A stretch of DNA of 64,000 bases from assembly GCF_018437505.1 (NCBI RefSeq), contig NZ_CP072467.1, positions 4,550,010 to 4,614,009 of the forward strand, read 5' to 3'. Of the stretch, positions 24,972-34,144 are shown piece after piece. Positions within the stretch are counted from its first letter, which is position 1. Every line of letters starts with the position of its first letter. Made by a program: the position numbers and the translations under genes. The stretch comes from Spiractinospora alimapuensis (lineage in GTDB: Bacteria > Actinomycetota > Actinomycetes > Streptosporangiales > Streptosporangiaceae). The notes under the pieces are model-generated. The model was not told where the DNA came from and did not search any database. It was given only the letters and a program-made list of their open reading frames with translations.

Positions 24972-26756
24972 TTACTGCTGGTGGGCGTTGTGCAGGAGCT
25001 GTTCGACCTCGGCTCGATCCGCCTGGAGCTGCGTGCCGTCGGGGCGGTCGGGCCAGGCACGCAGGTCGGTGATGATCGGCGGAGCCGACCGCAGCAGGGT
25101 GACGGCGGTGCCGAACGGGAGGCGTCGGATGTGATCGGGCGGGAGGATCGCGACCCGCCGCACGCTGCGTTGGTTGGAGCGGGAGCCGTGGTCGCCGACG
25201 GTGGTGGTGTCGGTGAGCTCGTCGCGTTCCCCGATGAGCGTGGAGAGGTCCTGGAGGTCGCGGCTGTTGGAGGCGCCGCCGAGGATGATTTTCACGATGG
25301 ACGCGTCCCAGATCGCGCCGGCCTGGTGCTCGTTCCACTTGTCCCGCGCCTGCGCGAGGGACTGGAGCACGGCGAGGGTGGTGATGCCGGTGCCGCCGCC
25401 CTCGGCCATCAGGGTCGGCAGGCTGGGAAGAGGTGCCAGGTTCCCGATCTCATCCAGGCACAACAGCAGCGGCGGGTCCAACCGGGCACCGGTGGAGCGG
25501 GCGGCCATGCGGCGGGCGGTCTCCACGAGGTCTTCGACCAGTGCGGCGACGAGCGCGGCGCTGTTCCCGGCGCCGGCGCCGGTGGCGAGGAGGAACAGGG
25601 TGCCGCGATCGCGGATGAACGCCTCGGGGTCGAATTCCTCGCCCTCTGCGGGTGAGACGGCATCGAGCACCCGCGGGTCCGCCAGCGCCGCCAGCGAGAG
25701 GCTGACGCCCTGCCAGATGGAATCTCTCGTGCGCGGGTCGGCGTCGATCATCGACGCGAGCGAGTCCGCCCACCCGGTCGCCGCGTCGGGGTGGTTGGTG
25801 AGGATCGCGACCGCGTCCGCTGCGCTGGTGGGGTCGAGGGTCCAGCGGAACAGCTCAGATGGCGACCGGCTGTCGAGGGCGGCGGCGTGCAGCAGGGCCT
25901 GCAGCGCGGCTTTGGTTTTGCCTTCCCAGAAGTCGCCGCCTTCGACCCCGCCCGCGGAGAGGCCGGTCGCGGAGGCGAGGCCGGCGGCGCGGATCATCGC
26001 GGTCTGCGGGGACTCGCATCCGCGGATCGGTGACCAGCGCATCCCCGCCGGCAGGCCTTCGGCGAGATGCTGGGGGTCGAACACCGCGACCGGGCCGATG
26101 CGTTTGCGGGCGCGCAGGCACGCGGTGACGTTATCCGGGCGCGTGGAGGTGGTGACGACGGCGCCGGGGGCGTCGAGGATCGCCGGGATGATCAGGTGCA
26201 GGCCCTTGCCGGAGCGGGGCGGGCCGATCAGCAGGATCGAGTCCTCCACGCTCGCCCACACCTCCCGGCGGTGCGCGGTGCCGAGCCGATACCGGACATC
26301 ACCCGGCTGCGGGTTGTCCAGGCTGGGGCGGAGGGTGCCGGCCCGCCGCATGAGCGCCTTCACTGACGCCGCCTTGGCGGCCTCATGCCGCGTGGCGGTG
26401 CCTTCCTTCCGGTGCGGATCGCCCGCGGCCTGCCGACTCAGCCGGCGGATCAGGCTCCAGACCCAGAGCCCCGCGGCGGTCAGGGCGGTGAGCATGAGGG
26501 CGGCGGTGATCCAGTAGACGACGGGGTTCAGACCCTCAGCGCCGAGCTGCCCGCCCGGGTCGGAGGGGTGGAAGAACACCGCGACCCCGCCGGTCGCCCC
26601 GGTGGTCGGCTGCGGGGTGCCGGTGAGGAACGCGGCAATACTGCCCGCGGCACGGAGCACGAACGCGACCCCGAGCAGTCCGCCGATCGCGATGAGCAGG
26701 ATGTTGGTGAGTTCGTCGCCCATCGGCTGGCCGGCGCGGCCCTGCGGGCCGGTCAT
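24972..26756 (-). CDS. VirD4/TraG-type type IV coupling protein
   Basis: This 594-residue ATPase brings the relaxase-DNA complex to the transfer channel. Two N-terminal membrane segments (about residues 16-45 and 78-105) precede Walker A GPPRSGKG (178-185), an FDPQHLAEG strand, and Walker B LLLCLDEIGNLAPLPSL with the TraG/TraD-type continuation. A TraM-recognition-like C-terminal part ends in AHQQ. Its ATG overlaps the upstream gene's stop. Confidence 0.92.
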   Translation of the reverse strand: MTGPQGRAGQPMGDELTNILLIAIGGLLGVAFVLRAAGSIAAFLTGTPQPTTGATGGVAVFFHPSDPGGQLGAEGLNPVVYWITAALMLTALTAAGLWVWSLIRRLSRQAAGDPHRKEGTATRHEAAKAASVKALMRRAGTLRPSLDNPQPGDVRYRLGTAHRREVWASVEDSILLIGPPRSGKGLHLIIPAILDAPGAVVTTSTRPDNVTACLRARKRIGPVAVFDPQHLAEGLPAGMRWSPIRGCESPQTAMIRAAGLASATGLSAGGVEGGDFWEGKTKAALQALLHAAALDSRSPSELFRWTLDPTSAADAVAILTNHPDAATGWADSLASMIDADPRTRDSIWQGVSLSLAALADPRVLDAVSPAEGEEFDPEAFIRDRGTLFLLATGAGAGNSAALVAALVEDLVETARRMAARSTGARLDPPLLLCLDEIGNLAPLPSLPTLMAEGGGTGITTLAVLQSLAQARDKWNEHQAGAIWDASIVKIILGGASNSRDLQDLSTLIGERDELTDTTTVGDHGSRSNQRSVRRVAILPPDHIRRLPFGTAVTLLRSAPPIITDLRAWPDRPDGTQLQADRAEVEQLLHNAHQQ

Positions 26757-27298
26757 GACAGGCCCCTGACGGCGATCGTGCCCGAGACCCGCCCGACCAG
26801 CACCACCTCACCCGCCTTCGCCGCGGCGACGACCTCGGGGTCGAGGAGGGCGCGGGCTCGGCCGTCGGGGGTCGCGTCGGTGTGGGCGACGATGACCGCG
26901 ACGGCGACGTCTTCGCCGGAGATGAACCCGTCACCGCCGTCGACCCGGATGGGGTCGGCCCCGCGACGACGCCGGCCCGCTTTCCTCACCGGCTCCGGCT
27001 CCGAGTCCGTGTGGCGCTTCAGGGCGGGACGTTTGGCGGCGGGGAGAATGTCGGTGAAGGTGCTGCCGTCGACCTCGTGCACGGTGACCCTTACCGGGAT
27101 CGCCCGGTCGTGGGTGACGAGATCGATGATCTGCGCGAACATCGCCCGCCGCCACGCCCCCACACCCTCCGGCGCAGCGACCGGGTGGTGGTCGAGGGTC
27201 GCGGTGAGGGTGCCGTCCTCGTGCACGTCGAGCACGAGATGCGGCACCACCACCGGCGCAGAACTGGTCAAATCGGCGGGGCTCTGAGCGTGTCTCAT
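26753..27298 (-). CDS. Conserved ICE transfer-region protein
   Basis: This 181-residue product has a beta-rich N-terminal half (VPHLVLDVHEDGTLTATLDHHPV), a Trp-Arg helix (VGAWRRAMFAQIIDLVTHD) and a second part separated by a basic GRRRRGAD linker. It lies between the coupling protein and VirB4 genes. ATG 27298 is used, just below a GGTGCACCTG motif; no clear family is recognised. Confidence 0.6.
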   Translation of the reverse strand: MRHAQSPADLTSSAPVVVPHLVLDVHEDGTLTATLDHHPVAAPEGVGAWRRAMFAQIIDLVTHDRAIPVRVTVHEVDGSTFTDILPAAKRPALKRHTDSEPEPVRKAGRRRRGADPIRVDGGDGFISGEDVAVAVIVAHTDATPDGRARALLDPEVVAAAKAGEVVLVGRVSGTIAVRGLS

Positions 27299-27304
27299 GC
27301 CCGC

Positions 27305-27315
27305 CAGGTGCACCG
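27305..27315 (-). repeat. GGTGCACCTG motif, copy 2
   Basis: The minus strand reads CGGTGCACCTGGCGGGC and then the ATG of the gene at 26753-27298, 6 nt later. Confidence 0.5.
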
Positions 27316-27331
27316 CACCACCCCGGTCCGG

Positions 27332-28879
27332 TCAGCTGCGCGCCGCCGCCCGCGAGCTCGTGTCGAAGAGCCGATTCTCGGCCGGGTGCAGCTGGTGTTG
27401 GACGACGTAGGAGGAGCCCTTGATCTTCCACAGCCCCTGCCCGACCCCCAGCGTCGGCAGCAGGGCCTGTTCGGTGCCGGTCAGGCCGAGCGCCGCGGAG
27501 GTGGGGCCGAGCTGGTCGCTCTCTTGCCGGTAGATGATCCTCGTCTCCGCGTTCGCCAACAAGGAGTTGGCGAGGCCGCGCATGGCCGAGCCCTGATCGC
27601 CGACATTGTCGAGATCGGAGACCTTGTGGAAGATCATCGCGTTCGCGATCCCATACGCCCTGGCGAGCCGCCAGTGCGCGTCCATCCGCCTCAGCAGGGC
27701 GGGCTGGGACATGAGGCGCCAGGCTTCGTCGTAGATGCACCACCGCTGCCCGCCGGCGGGGTCGAGGAGGGCGGCTTCCATCCACGCGCTGGAGCAGGTC
27801 ATGAGCGCGGAGATGAGGGTGGAGTTCTCGGTGACCTGGGAGAGGTCGAGGGAGATCATCGGCAGCGACGGATCGAACACCTCCGTCGAGGGACCATCGA
27901 ACAAGCCGGCGAGGTCACCGGCGACCAGGCGGCGCAGGGCGTGGCCGACCATCCGCCCGTCCTCTCGGAGCCTGCCGTCCTCGTCGCCGGCGGGGTCGAG
28001 AAGGTGGTCAACGATCATCGGCAGGATCGGCACCGAGTTGCCGCGCATGGTCGCCGCCAGGGCGGTGTCGATCGCGGTGTGCTCCAACGGCGACATGGGC
28101 CGCGCCAGTACGGTCTCCGTCAATGCTCCGATCAGGTCGCGTCGCCGGGAGACGACGGTCGCGGTCCATTGTTCGTCGCTCATCCCGGCCGGCCGGTAGC
28201 CCTCATCGAGGGGATTCAAGCGTGAGGGCAGGCCGTGGCCGAGCTTGATCGCCCGCCCGCCGACGGCTTCCGCCACGGCCGTGTGTTCGCCTTTCGGGTC
28301 GCCGGGGATGTAGACGCGGCGACCGAACCCGAGCGAGCGCGTGTAGAGGCTCTTCGCCAGGCTCGACTTGCCGGAGCCGACGATCCCGGCGACCACGACG
28401 TTCGGGGCGGTGATGACCCCGTTCGCATACAAAACCCACGGGTCGTAAACGAATGACCCGCCTGAGTAGAGGTCCTGCCCGATGAACACGCCGTGGGAGC
28501 CGAGGCCGCCCTCGGCGAGAAACGGATACGCCCCAGACAGCATCGCCGAGGTGTCCTGATGCTTCGGGAGGCGAAACCGGCCCGGCGTGCGCAGCGTCGC
28601 CGGACCGGGCTCGCCGGCGGCGGGCAGATACCGGGTCGCCCGCAGCTCAGCCCGCTCACGCTCCCGCTTCGCCCTCGCCTCGGCCCGCTCACGTTCCCGC
28701 TTCGCCCTCGCCTCGGCCCGCTCACGTTCCCGCTTCGCCCTCGCCTCGGCCCGCTCACGTTCCCGCTGTGCGGCAACGAGCTCCGCCGCCGCCTGCCGGC
28801 GCTGCTTGCGCAGCCGGCGCCGCTCCTTGGCCGGGGCGACGAGGACGGCGGAGTGCAGCTTCTCGCGGTCGCCGCTCAC
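27332..28879 (-). CDS. VirB4-like conjugation ATPase with 11-residue repeats
   Basis: This 515-residue ATPase energises the type IV secretion channel. The N-terminal region contains RERERAEARAK repeated in tandem (about residues 39-78), forming a highly charged helix. The ATPase core follows with Walker A GIVGSGKSS (165-173), GDPKGEH, Walker B RWCIYDEAW (about 360-368) and a later HKVSDL motif. It starts at GTG 28879, overlapping the upstream stop. The repeats match a 33-bp DNA tandem. Confidence 0.88.
   Translation of the reverse strand: MSGDREKLHSAVLVAPAKERRRLRKQRRQAAAELVAAQRERERAEARAKRERERAEARAKRERERAEARAKRERERAELRATRYLPAAGEPGPATLRTPGRFRLPKHQDTSAMLSGAYPFLAEGGLGSHGVFIGQDLYSGGSFVYDPWVLYANGVITAPNVVVAGIVGSGKSSLAKSLYTRSLGFGRRVYIPGDPKGEHTAVAEAVGGRAIKLGHGLPSRLNPLDEGYRPAGMSDEQWTATVVSRRRDLIGALTETVLARPMSPLEHTAIDTALAATMRGNSVPILPMIVDHLLDPAGDEDGRLREDGRMVGHALRRLVAGDLAGLFDGPSTEVFDPSLPMISLDLSQVTENSTLISALMTCSSAWMEAALLDPAGGQRWCIYDEAWRLMSQPALLRRMDAHWRLARAYGIANAMIFHKVSDLDNVGDQGSAMRGLANSLLANAETRIIYRQESDQLGPTSAALGLTGTEQALLPTLGVGQGLWKIKGSSYVVQHQLHPAENRLFDTSSRAAARS
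28651..28767 (-). repeat. 33-bp tandem repeat in the VirB4-like gene
   Basis: Three complete 33-bp units (28651-28683, 28684-28716, 28717-28749) and 18 bp of a fourth encode the RERERAEARAK array. Unit 1 differs from the others by one base (CTC for TTC); the others are identical, so the array is young. Confidence 0.85.
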
Positions 28880-29664
28880 CGGAACAACCCCCGGTCCTCG
28901 GCGACCTCATCGATCGCATCCGGCCGAAACCACGACGACGCCCCGCCCGATCGTGCCGTCCCGCCATGCCGCCCGCGCCGCGGCGCGGGCTCCGGGAGGG
29001 GCGGGATGGTGGTGCCGGAGGCCGGAGCCTCAGGGTTGGGGGCGTCGATGCGGCGGGACAAGCCCACGTAGTTCAGATCGAGGCTGTAGGTGAGGGCGTA
29101 GTCGCCGGACGTGGCGAGCCGGTCGGCGGCGCTCTGCGGGGCGGTGTCGTAGACGTACCCGTGCTCCATCGCATCGCTGACGGTCTCCTCGCCGTGATCC
29201 CAGCCGGCGAGGTGGGCGATCGCGGCGTCCGTGCCCTGCCGGTCGATGATCTCCATCACCGGGTCCGCGTCCTCGCCTTGGAGGAACACGATGCTGACCC
29301 ACCGGTGCTGCGGATCGTCGGGCTTCCACGCGATCTGCCCCGCCTTCCCGGACGCCTGGTCGAGGGAGACTTCGGCCTGGTCCATGCGGGCGGACGCGGT
29401 GCGCAGCGCATCGATCGTGTCGCTGATGAGCGTCCGTGCGGCGAGCGGATCACCGTGATCGGTCGTCGCCCGTGCCGCACTGCGGTGATGGTTCTGGGCG
29501 AGCTGATCGGTGACCTGAGCCAGGTACCGGGTGCTGGCCAGCAGGTTCCCGATGACCTCATACATGACGCGCGGGTCCTCGATGGCGGCCGTGGCGTGCG
29601 CGAGACCGCGCAAGGCCTCAGCGGCTTCGCGGGCATCCGCTTGGGGATCGTTGAATGTCGGCAT
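28876..29664 (-). CDS. Conserved ICE protein of the transfer region
   Basis: This 262-residue soluble protein has an alpha-helical N-terminal half (with LAQVTDQLAQNHH), a mixed middle (HRWVSIVFLQGEDADPVMEI) and a proline/arginine-rich C-terminal region. GAGGAG precedes ATG 29664; its stop overlaps the VirB4 start. The domain is common beside VirB4 in actinobacterial ICEs but I cannot name it. Confidence 0.55.
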   Translation of the reverse strand: MPTFNDPQADAREAAEALRGLAHATAAIEDPRVMYEVIGNLLASTRYLAQVTDQLAQNHHRSAARATTDHGDPLAARTLISDTIDALRTASARMDQAEVSLDQASGKAGQIAWKPDDPQHRWVSIVFLQGEDADPVMEIIDRQGTDAAIAHLAGWDHGEETVSDAMEHGYVYDTAPQSAADRLATSGDYALTYSLDLNYVGLSRRIDAPNPEAPASGTTIPPLPEPAPRRGRHGGTARSGGASSWFRPDAIDEVAEDRGLFR

Positions 29665-29816
29665 GACAGCTCCTCAGGTTTCGGCGGGCGCGGCGCGCCC
29701 CGACCCCGGCGGAGGTGAGATGGGGTCGGGGCGCTGTGTTCCCCAGGTGCGCACGGCTCTGCTCTGTCCGTGGTGCCGGATAGCGTTGCCACGCAGGTGA
29801 ATCGAGAGGAGCCGAG

Positions 29817-29978
29817 GTGGGATCACAGCAGTACCGCGGGGAGCTGGAGCGCAAGCGCAAGCAGCGCGTCGACGCGGAGAAGAAGGCCGGTGAGTACCGG
29901 AACAAGGAGTCGAAGAAGCGTGCCGAGGCGGACAAGGCACGTCAGGAGGCGACGAAGACCAAGAGCGCGGCGACATAG
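29817..29978 (+). CDS. Short frame upstream of, and in phase with, the CHAT gene
   Basis: From GTG 29817, behind GAGAGGAG, 53 sense codons start GSQQYRGELERKRKQRVD and run into TAG at 29976. The lysine/glutamate-rich helix matches the usual N-terminal coiled coil of the CHAT proteins in the next entry, in the same frame. It is probably the original start of that gene, cut off by an amber codon. Confidence 0.6.
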   Translation: MGSQQYRGELERKRKQRVDAEKKAGEYRNKESKKRAEADKARQEATKTKSAAT

Positions 29979-29987
29979 AAATCGAAG

Positions 29988-30878
29988 TTGAGCCGGGCCG
30001 CGCAGCGTGACAAGGAGGCCGCGTCCGCCGGAAGCGAAGCGAACAAGTGGCAGGCCAAGGCCTCCGGCTACCGTAAGCAGGAAGCAGACCTCCAGACCAA
30101 GCTCGCACGAGCAGAGCGCTCCGAGGCCGACGCGGCGGAACGGAAGCGCAAGCGAGAGCAGACCGCGGCTGATCGGCGCGCAGCCGCCGAACGCGCGGCG
30201 ACCGAAGCGCGCTTCGACCGCACGGAACATGCTGTCGGCGAAGCGCTCCGGGAACTGCGTGCACCCAAGCCCGAGAAGCTGCGGGTGCTGTTGCTCGGCG
30301 CGTCCTCCGAAGGCGATCTGCGCGTCGGGCGAGAGCAGAAGCGTATCCGATCCGCCGTCGAGTCCGCGCTGCACCGAGACCTGATCGAACTCGATGTCCG
30401 CCCTGCCGCGACCGCGAGCGACCTGCTGGACGGCATCACCAAGTTCCGTCCGCACGTCGTGCACTTCTCCGGACACAGCAACGAAGACCTCATCGTCTTC
30501 GAACACGACACCGACGCACCGCACGCCGGGCACGTCGTCACGGCGCGCGCGTTCTCCCGCGCCATCGCCGCCACTGACGACCCGCCCCTGCTCGTGCTGC
30601 TCAACGCCTGCAAATCTGCCGCGCAGATCGATCAACTCGTCGCGGACGTCGTCCCGTTCGCTATCGGCATGGCCGACAGCATCGACGACGGAGACGCCAT
30701 CAACTACGCCGCCCAGTTCTACGCCTCCATCGCGAACGGACAGTCCGTGCGCTCGGCGCATCTGTCCGGACAGGCCGCGTTGGAGATGGCCGGCCTCGAC
30801 GGTGCCGAGCTCCCGACCCTCGCCGCAGCTCCCGACGTCGACCCCGGTGCCACGATCCTGGTCGAGCCCACCGACTGA
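29988..30878 (+). CDS. CHAT-domain (caspase-like) protease homologue, N-terminus interrupted
   Basis: This 296-residue frame has an Arg/Glu/Ala-rich coiled coil (about residues 1-90) and a CHAT-type C-terminal domain. RVLLLGASSEGDLRVG leads to HVVHFSGHSNEDL (His163) and LLVLLNACKSAAQ (Cys208), the expected His/Cys dyad. CHAT proteases cut partner proteins after activation; several bacterial relatives act in antiphage or cell-death systems, but the target here is unknown. TTG 29988 is the first start after amber TAG 29976; with readthrough from GTG 29817 the protein would be 353 residues. It is transcribed against the transfer operon that surrounds it. Confidence 0.8.
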   Translation: MSRAAQRDKEAASAGSEANKWQAKASGYRKQEADLQTKLARAERSEADAAERKRKREQTAADRRAAAERAATEARFDRTEHAVGEALRELRAPKPEKLRVLLLGASSEGDLRVGREQKRIRSAVESALHRDLIELDVRPAATASDLLDGITKFRPHVVHFSGHSNEDLIVFEHDTDAPHAGHVVTARAFSRAIAATDDPPLLVLLNACKSAAQIDQLVADVVPFAIGMADSIDDGDAINYAAQFYASIANGQSVRSAHLSGQAALEMAGLDGAELPTLAAAPDVDPGATILVEPTD

Positions 30879-30885
30879 CCACATC

Positions 30886-32355
30886 TCAGATGCGGCGGGC
30901 GATGGGCAGGGCGGCGGCGGTGAACGCGGCGGCCTGCTGCCCAACCAGGCGCCGGGTTTCGCATGACGCCTGGATCGCGGCCTGCTCGATCGCCGCGACC
31001 GCCGTGTCGAGCTCTTCGACGGTGGGGGCGGTGATGGCGATGAGGCCGGTGTAGCGCAGCACCCCGTGCCCGGCGGTCAGATCGGCTTCCTGGCGCAGCA
31101 CGTCCTCGTACTCGGCGGTCTGGGAGGCGTCCTGGATCTGCCCGATCTTCGCCCGCTGGGCGCGGTCGCTGATGTACTCCACCTTCTTCTTGCGGATATC
31201 GCGCACGGCTTGGTCGGTGCGGAGCGGGGTGCAGATCAGCGAGATCGACCGCTGTATCCCTGTCGACAAGGTGATGGGGGCGAGGAACCCGGGATACACC
31301 ATCGCGCGGGGCCACTCCGAGATCCAGAGCACGGCGTGATAGCCGGAATCGGTCCGCAACCGCTCCCACGTCTCGGCGACCGCGACCGGGCCGGCGGTCG
31401 CGAGGTCCTGGCCGAGCTGTCCGTGGCGTTCCAGAGTCGGCCCGATGGCGGGGTCGTAGGCGGTGCGCAGCATCACCGCCAGCTCGCCCGTGGACAGCCA
31501 GCCGGAGGGGGTGAGGTCGGCGGCGCGGAGCGCGGAGAGGAGGGTGGTCATCTCCTGGCGGAGCACGTTCGCCGCCCCTTTCAGGCCGCCACCGGCGGTG
31601 CGGATCTGCCGGCCCGCCGCCTTCATATCCAACGACAACGACAGCGTCGTGGCGTGACGTTCCCCGGCAGGCCCGGCACGGTCGATCAGCTCGCTGTAGG
31701 TGGTGGAGGCCCAGGAGTCGTCGTGGGTGCCGTGCTCGGCCCACCATTCGGCGAGCCCCTGCCCCGAATCCGGCAGCGTCCGCTCCAGGACTTGGAGGGT
31801 GGCGACCCGGCCGGAGCGGCAGATCGTGGCGAGCACGCGGCCCCAGGCGGTGACGCGGCGGTGCTGCTCGGACGGGTCGAGCAGCACGAACGCCGGATGC
31901 GTGACCGACACCACCACGGTGAGCGTGTTCGCGGTCGGGTCGTGGATCATCCCGGCCCCGGTCTCGGGATCGGTGTACTCGCGCAACCTGGCCATGTCGC
32001 CGGGCAGCGCGAGCGTGCCCTCCGGTCTCGGGGTGACGATTCGGCGGCGGTAGAGAAGCTGTCCGCCGGTGGTGCGCCAGGCCCACCAGGCGCAGACGGG
32101 TATCCATTCGACCAGGGCTCGGCCGCTGATCTTCACCCAGGTCAGGGCGATCGCGGCCGCCCAGATGGGGGCGGAGTAGGCGATGAGGATGCCGCCGCCA
32201 GCGTAGAGCGCTCCGATCAGGGAGGCGCCGCCGATGCCGAGGGCGATCATCTGCGACAGTGACAGGCCCAGGATGAGGCCGCGTCGGGTGAGGCGGGAGA
32301 ACTTCACCGGCACCAGCTCGCCAGCTGACTCCGTTGTGTCGTCGGTGCGTGGCAT
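30886..32355 (-). CDS. SCO6880-family type IV secretion-associated membrane protein
   Basis: This 489-residue protein has two membrane helices near residues 30-70. A soluble region follows with TLTVVVSVTHPAFVLLDPSEQ and RVATLQVLERTLPDSG, then YPGFLAPITLSTGIQRSISL and KKKVEYISDRAQRAKIGQ. Members of the SCO6880 family are always found with VirB4-like ATPases in actinobacterial ICEs and probably form part of the channel. Its length and motif order fit the family. Confidence 0.85.
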   Translation of the reverse strand: MPRTDDTTESAGELVPVKFSRLTRRGLILGLSLSQMIALGIGGASLIGALYAGGGILIAYSAPIWAAAIALTWVKISGRALVEWIPVCAWWAWRTTGGQLLYRRRIVTPRPEGTLALPGDMARLREYTDPETGAGMIHDPTANTLTVVVSVTHPAFVLLDPSEQHRRVTAWGRVLATICRSGRVATLQVLERTLPDSGQGLAEWWAEHGTHDDSWASTTYSELIDRAGPAGERHATTLSLSLDMKAAGRQIRTAGGGLKGAANVLRQEMTTLLSALRAADLTPSGWLSTGELAVMLRTAYDPAIGPTLERHGQLGQDLATAGPVAVAETWERLRTDSGYHAVLWISEWPRAMVYPGFLAPITLSTGIQRSISLICTPLRTDQAVRDIRKKKVEYISDRAQRAKIGQIQDASQTAEYEDVLRQEADLTAGHGVLRYTGLIAITAPTVEELDTAVAAIEQAAIQASCETRRLVGQQAAAFTAAALPIARRI

Positions 32356-32358
32356 CGT

Positions 32359-33705
32359 CTACTCCTTCCCTCCGGCCGGGCCGGGTTCTGCCGGTTCGGT
32401 TGGGGTGTTGGGCACCGGCGCCGACGGAGCCGGCGGCGTACCGCCCGAACCGACATCGCCTCCGGGGGTGGTGGTGTTGCCGGTGTTCTGCGCTCCCGCG
32501 GCGGCAGTGTCGGCCTGGGCGCCGACCTCATTGCCGGCCTCGGGGCCGGCCTCGGCGGCTTCTTTGGCCACGATCACGCCGGCCACGACCGGGGCGGCAG
32601 GCCCGCTGCTCGCGGCCGTCTCCGTTCCCGCCTCGGCGGTCGCGGTCTCCGTCCCCGCGGTCTCAGTGCTGGCGGGCGGCTTCGCCGCGGGCGGGCTCCC
32701 ACCGCCATCCCCGTCACCACCACCGCCGCCGCTGGAGCCGTCGAGGATCTTCTTCGGGCCCTCACCGCCCCGGGTGGGGATCGGGAGGGGCCGGTTCATG
32801 GCGTTCTTCGCGTCCTGCTCGGCGCCCATGGTGTTGTAGAGGTCGAAGCCCACGAAACTCAGGAGCCGGTAGACCATGTAGGGGGCAAACGCCGCGATCC
32901 CGAGCAGCACGATCCCGGCGATCGGCTCGGTCACCGCGGTCAAGCCGGCGTCGATGGGGGTCGCGACCTGCGTGATCGCGACCAAGAACACCACGACGAG
33001 CACCAGCTTCGAGACGATCAGGGCGATCAGGAACGTCACCCACTTCCCGATCCACCCCTTCGTCACATCCCACGACGCCCCCGACAACGCCAGCGGGGCG
33101 AGGACCACGGTGACGAGGATCAGCGCCTTGCGGATCAACAAGCTGAACCAGACGATCCCGATCGCGGCGATCATCAGCCCGGCGAGGAAGATGCTGACGA
33201 TCGCGCCCACGCCGGGGGCGGCGATGTTCAGCCCGGACAGGGCGCCAGCGAGGAGGAGGAGCTGGTTGCCCATCGATTCGGTGGTCTCCCCGGCGGCCTG
33301 GATGAGGCCGATGCACAGCTGGTCGACGATCTCCAGCAGCAGCACCGTCGTCAACGTGATGACCACGAAGCTGCCCAGGATCGACTTGCCCGCCCCGAGC
33401 GCGGCACGTGAGAGGGCGCCGGGGTCGCGCTGGATCATCCCCGTGATGAGTTGGAGGAAGAAGAAGATCGCGATGATGAACAGGGCGATCCCGAAGACGA
33501 TGTTGTAGACCGAGACGAACCCGTCCTGGTTCAGGTCGACCAGGGTGGTGGTGTCGAAGACGGTCCACATCGTCTCCATCAGCCAGGCCGCGGCCCCGGC
33601 CATCGAGGAGGCGAGCCAGTCGAACGGGGCGGCGATCAGGGACGCGGTGCCCTCACCGACCGCGTCGCACACATTCGAGATGACGGGGATATCGCACACG
33701 CTCAC
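32359..33705 (-). CDS. VirB6/TrbL-like polytopic membrane protein
   Basis: This 448-residue protein has six to eight membrane helices (from about residue 30 to 290), including FGIALFIIAIFFFLQLITG and IGIVWFSLLIRKALILVTVVLAPLA. It then has a long Gly/Ala/Pro/Thr-rich cytoplasmic or extracellular tail. That is the usual shape of the TrbL/VirB6 inner-membrane channel component. The start is preceded by an ATG-near cluster; the tail is lower complexity than usual. Confidence 0.82.
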   Translation of the reverse strand: MSVCDIPVISNVCDAVGEGTASLIAAPFDWLASSMAGAAAWLMETMWTVFDTTTLVDLNQDGFVSVYNIVFGIALFIIAIFFFLQLITGMIQRDPGALSRAALGAGKSILGSFVVITLTTVLLLEIVDQLCIGLIQAAGETTESMGNQLLLLAGALSGLNIAAPGVGAIVSIFLAGLMIAAIGIVWFSLLIRKALILVTVVLAPLALSGASWDVTKGWIGKWVTFLIALIVSKLVLVVVFLVAITQVATPIDAGLTAVTEPIAGIVLLGIAAFAPYMVYRLLSFVGFDLYNTMGAEQDAKNAMNRPLPIPTRGGEGPKKILDGSSGGGGGDGDGGGSPPAAKPPASTETAGTETATAEAGTETAASSGPAAPVVAGVIVAKEAAEAGPEAGNEVGAQADTAAAGAQNTGNTTTPGGDVGSGGTPPAPSAPVPNTPTEPAEPGPAGGKE

Positions 33706-33735
33706 GGCGCACCCCTCCTTTCACACGCCGAGGGG

Positions 33736-34005
33736 TTAGACCTGCTGGCCGACCGACCAGCCGAAGTTCACCAGCGCGACGGCGGCGCCGCAGATCACGG
33801 CCGCGCCACAGGAGATCAGCAGCCCCGTCTTCCCCCGCCCCGCCAGATGCGGGTTCGAGGAGTTGGAGCCGTAGGCCCAGACGATCGCGGAGACGATCAG
33901 CGCCAGCACGGCGAGGATGAGGCCGACGGTCATCACGGCGCCGACGATGGTACGCAGCTGCTCGATGCCCGGCAGTCCGCTGGAGTTGGGGTCGATGTCG
34001 ATCAC
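33736..34005 (-). CDS. Small DUF6112-type two-helix membrane protein
   Basis: The 89-residue product has a short polar N-terminus (IDIDPNSSGLPGIEQLRTIVG), two membrane helices and a Gly-rich end. GTG 34005 follows AAAGGG. It is a paralogue of the next gene (PDFEGLSGIEDLREVAGA), an arrangement seen in conjugative pilus or channel subunits (VirB2/VirB3-like). A role as a small channel subunit is inferred. Confidence 0.75.
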   Translation of the reverse strand: MIDIDPNSSGLPGIEQLRTIVGAVMTVGLILAVLALIVSAIVWAYGSNSSNPHLAGRGKTGLLISCGAAVICGAAVALVNFGWSVGQQV

Positions 34006-34044
34006 GATGTGCCCTTTCACGAGCCGAGAGACAGTTCCGACCGC

Positions 34045-34056
34045 CAGGTGCACCCC
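34045..34056 (-). repeat. GGTGCACCTG motif, copy 3
   Basis: The minus strand reads GGGGTGCACCTGGCGG about 40 bp upstream of the small membrane protein gene start at 34005. Confidence 0.45.
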
Positions 34057-34144
34057 GCGACCCCCGGGCACACGAAAGGCCCGCCCCGAGGTGCCGAAGC
34101 ACCCGAGGACGGGCCAGAGAAAACAGACGACGGCCGCAGCGGGG

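Noticed and set aside
28651-28767. Tandem repeat as a CRISPR array
   Set aside because: Units are contiguous with no spacers and encode an in-frame peptide repeat.
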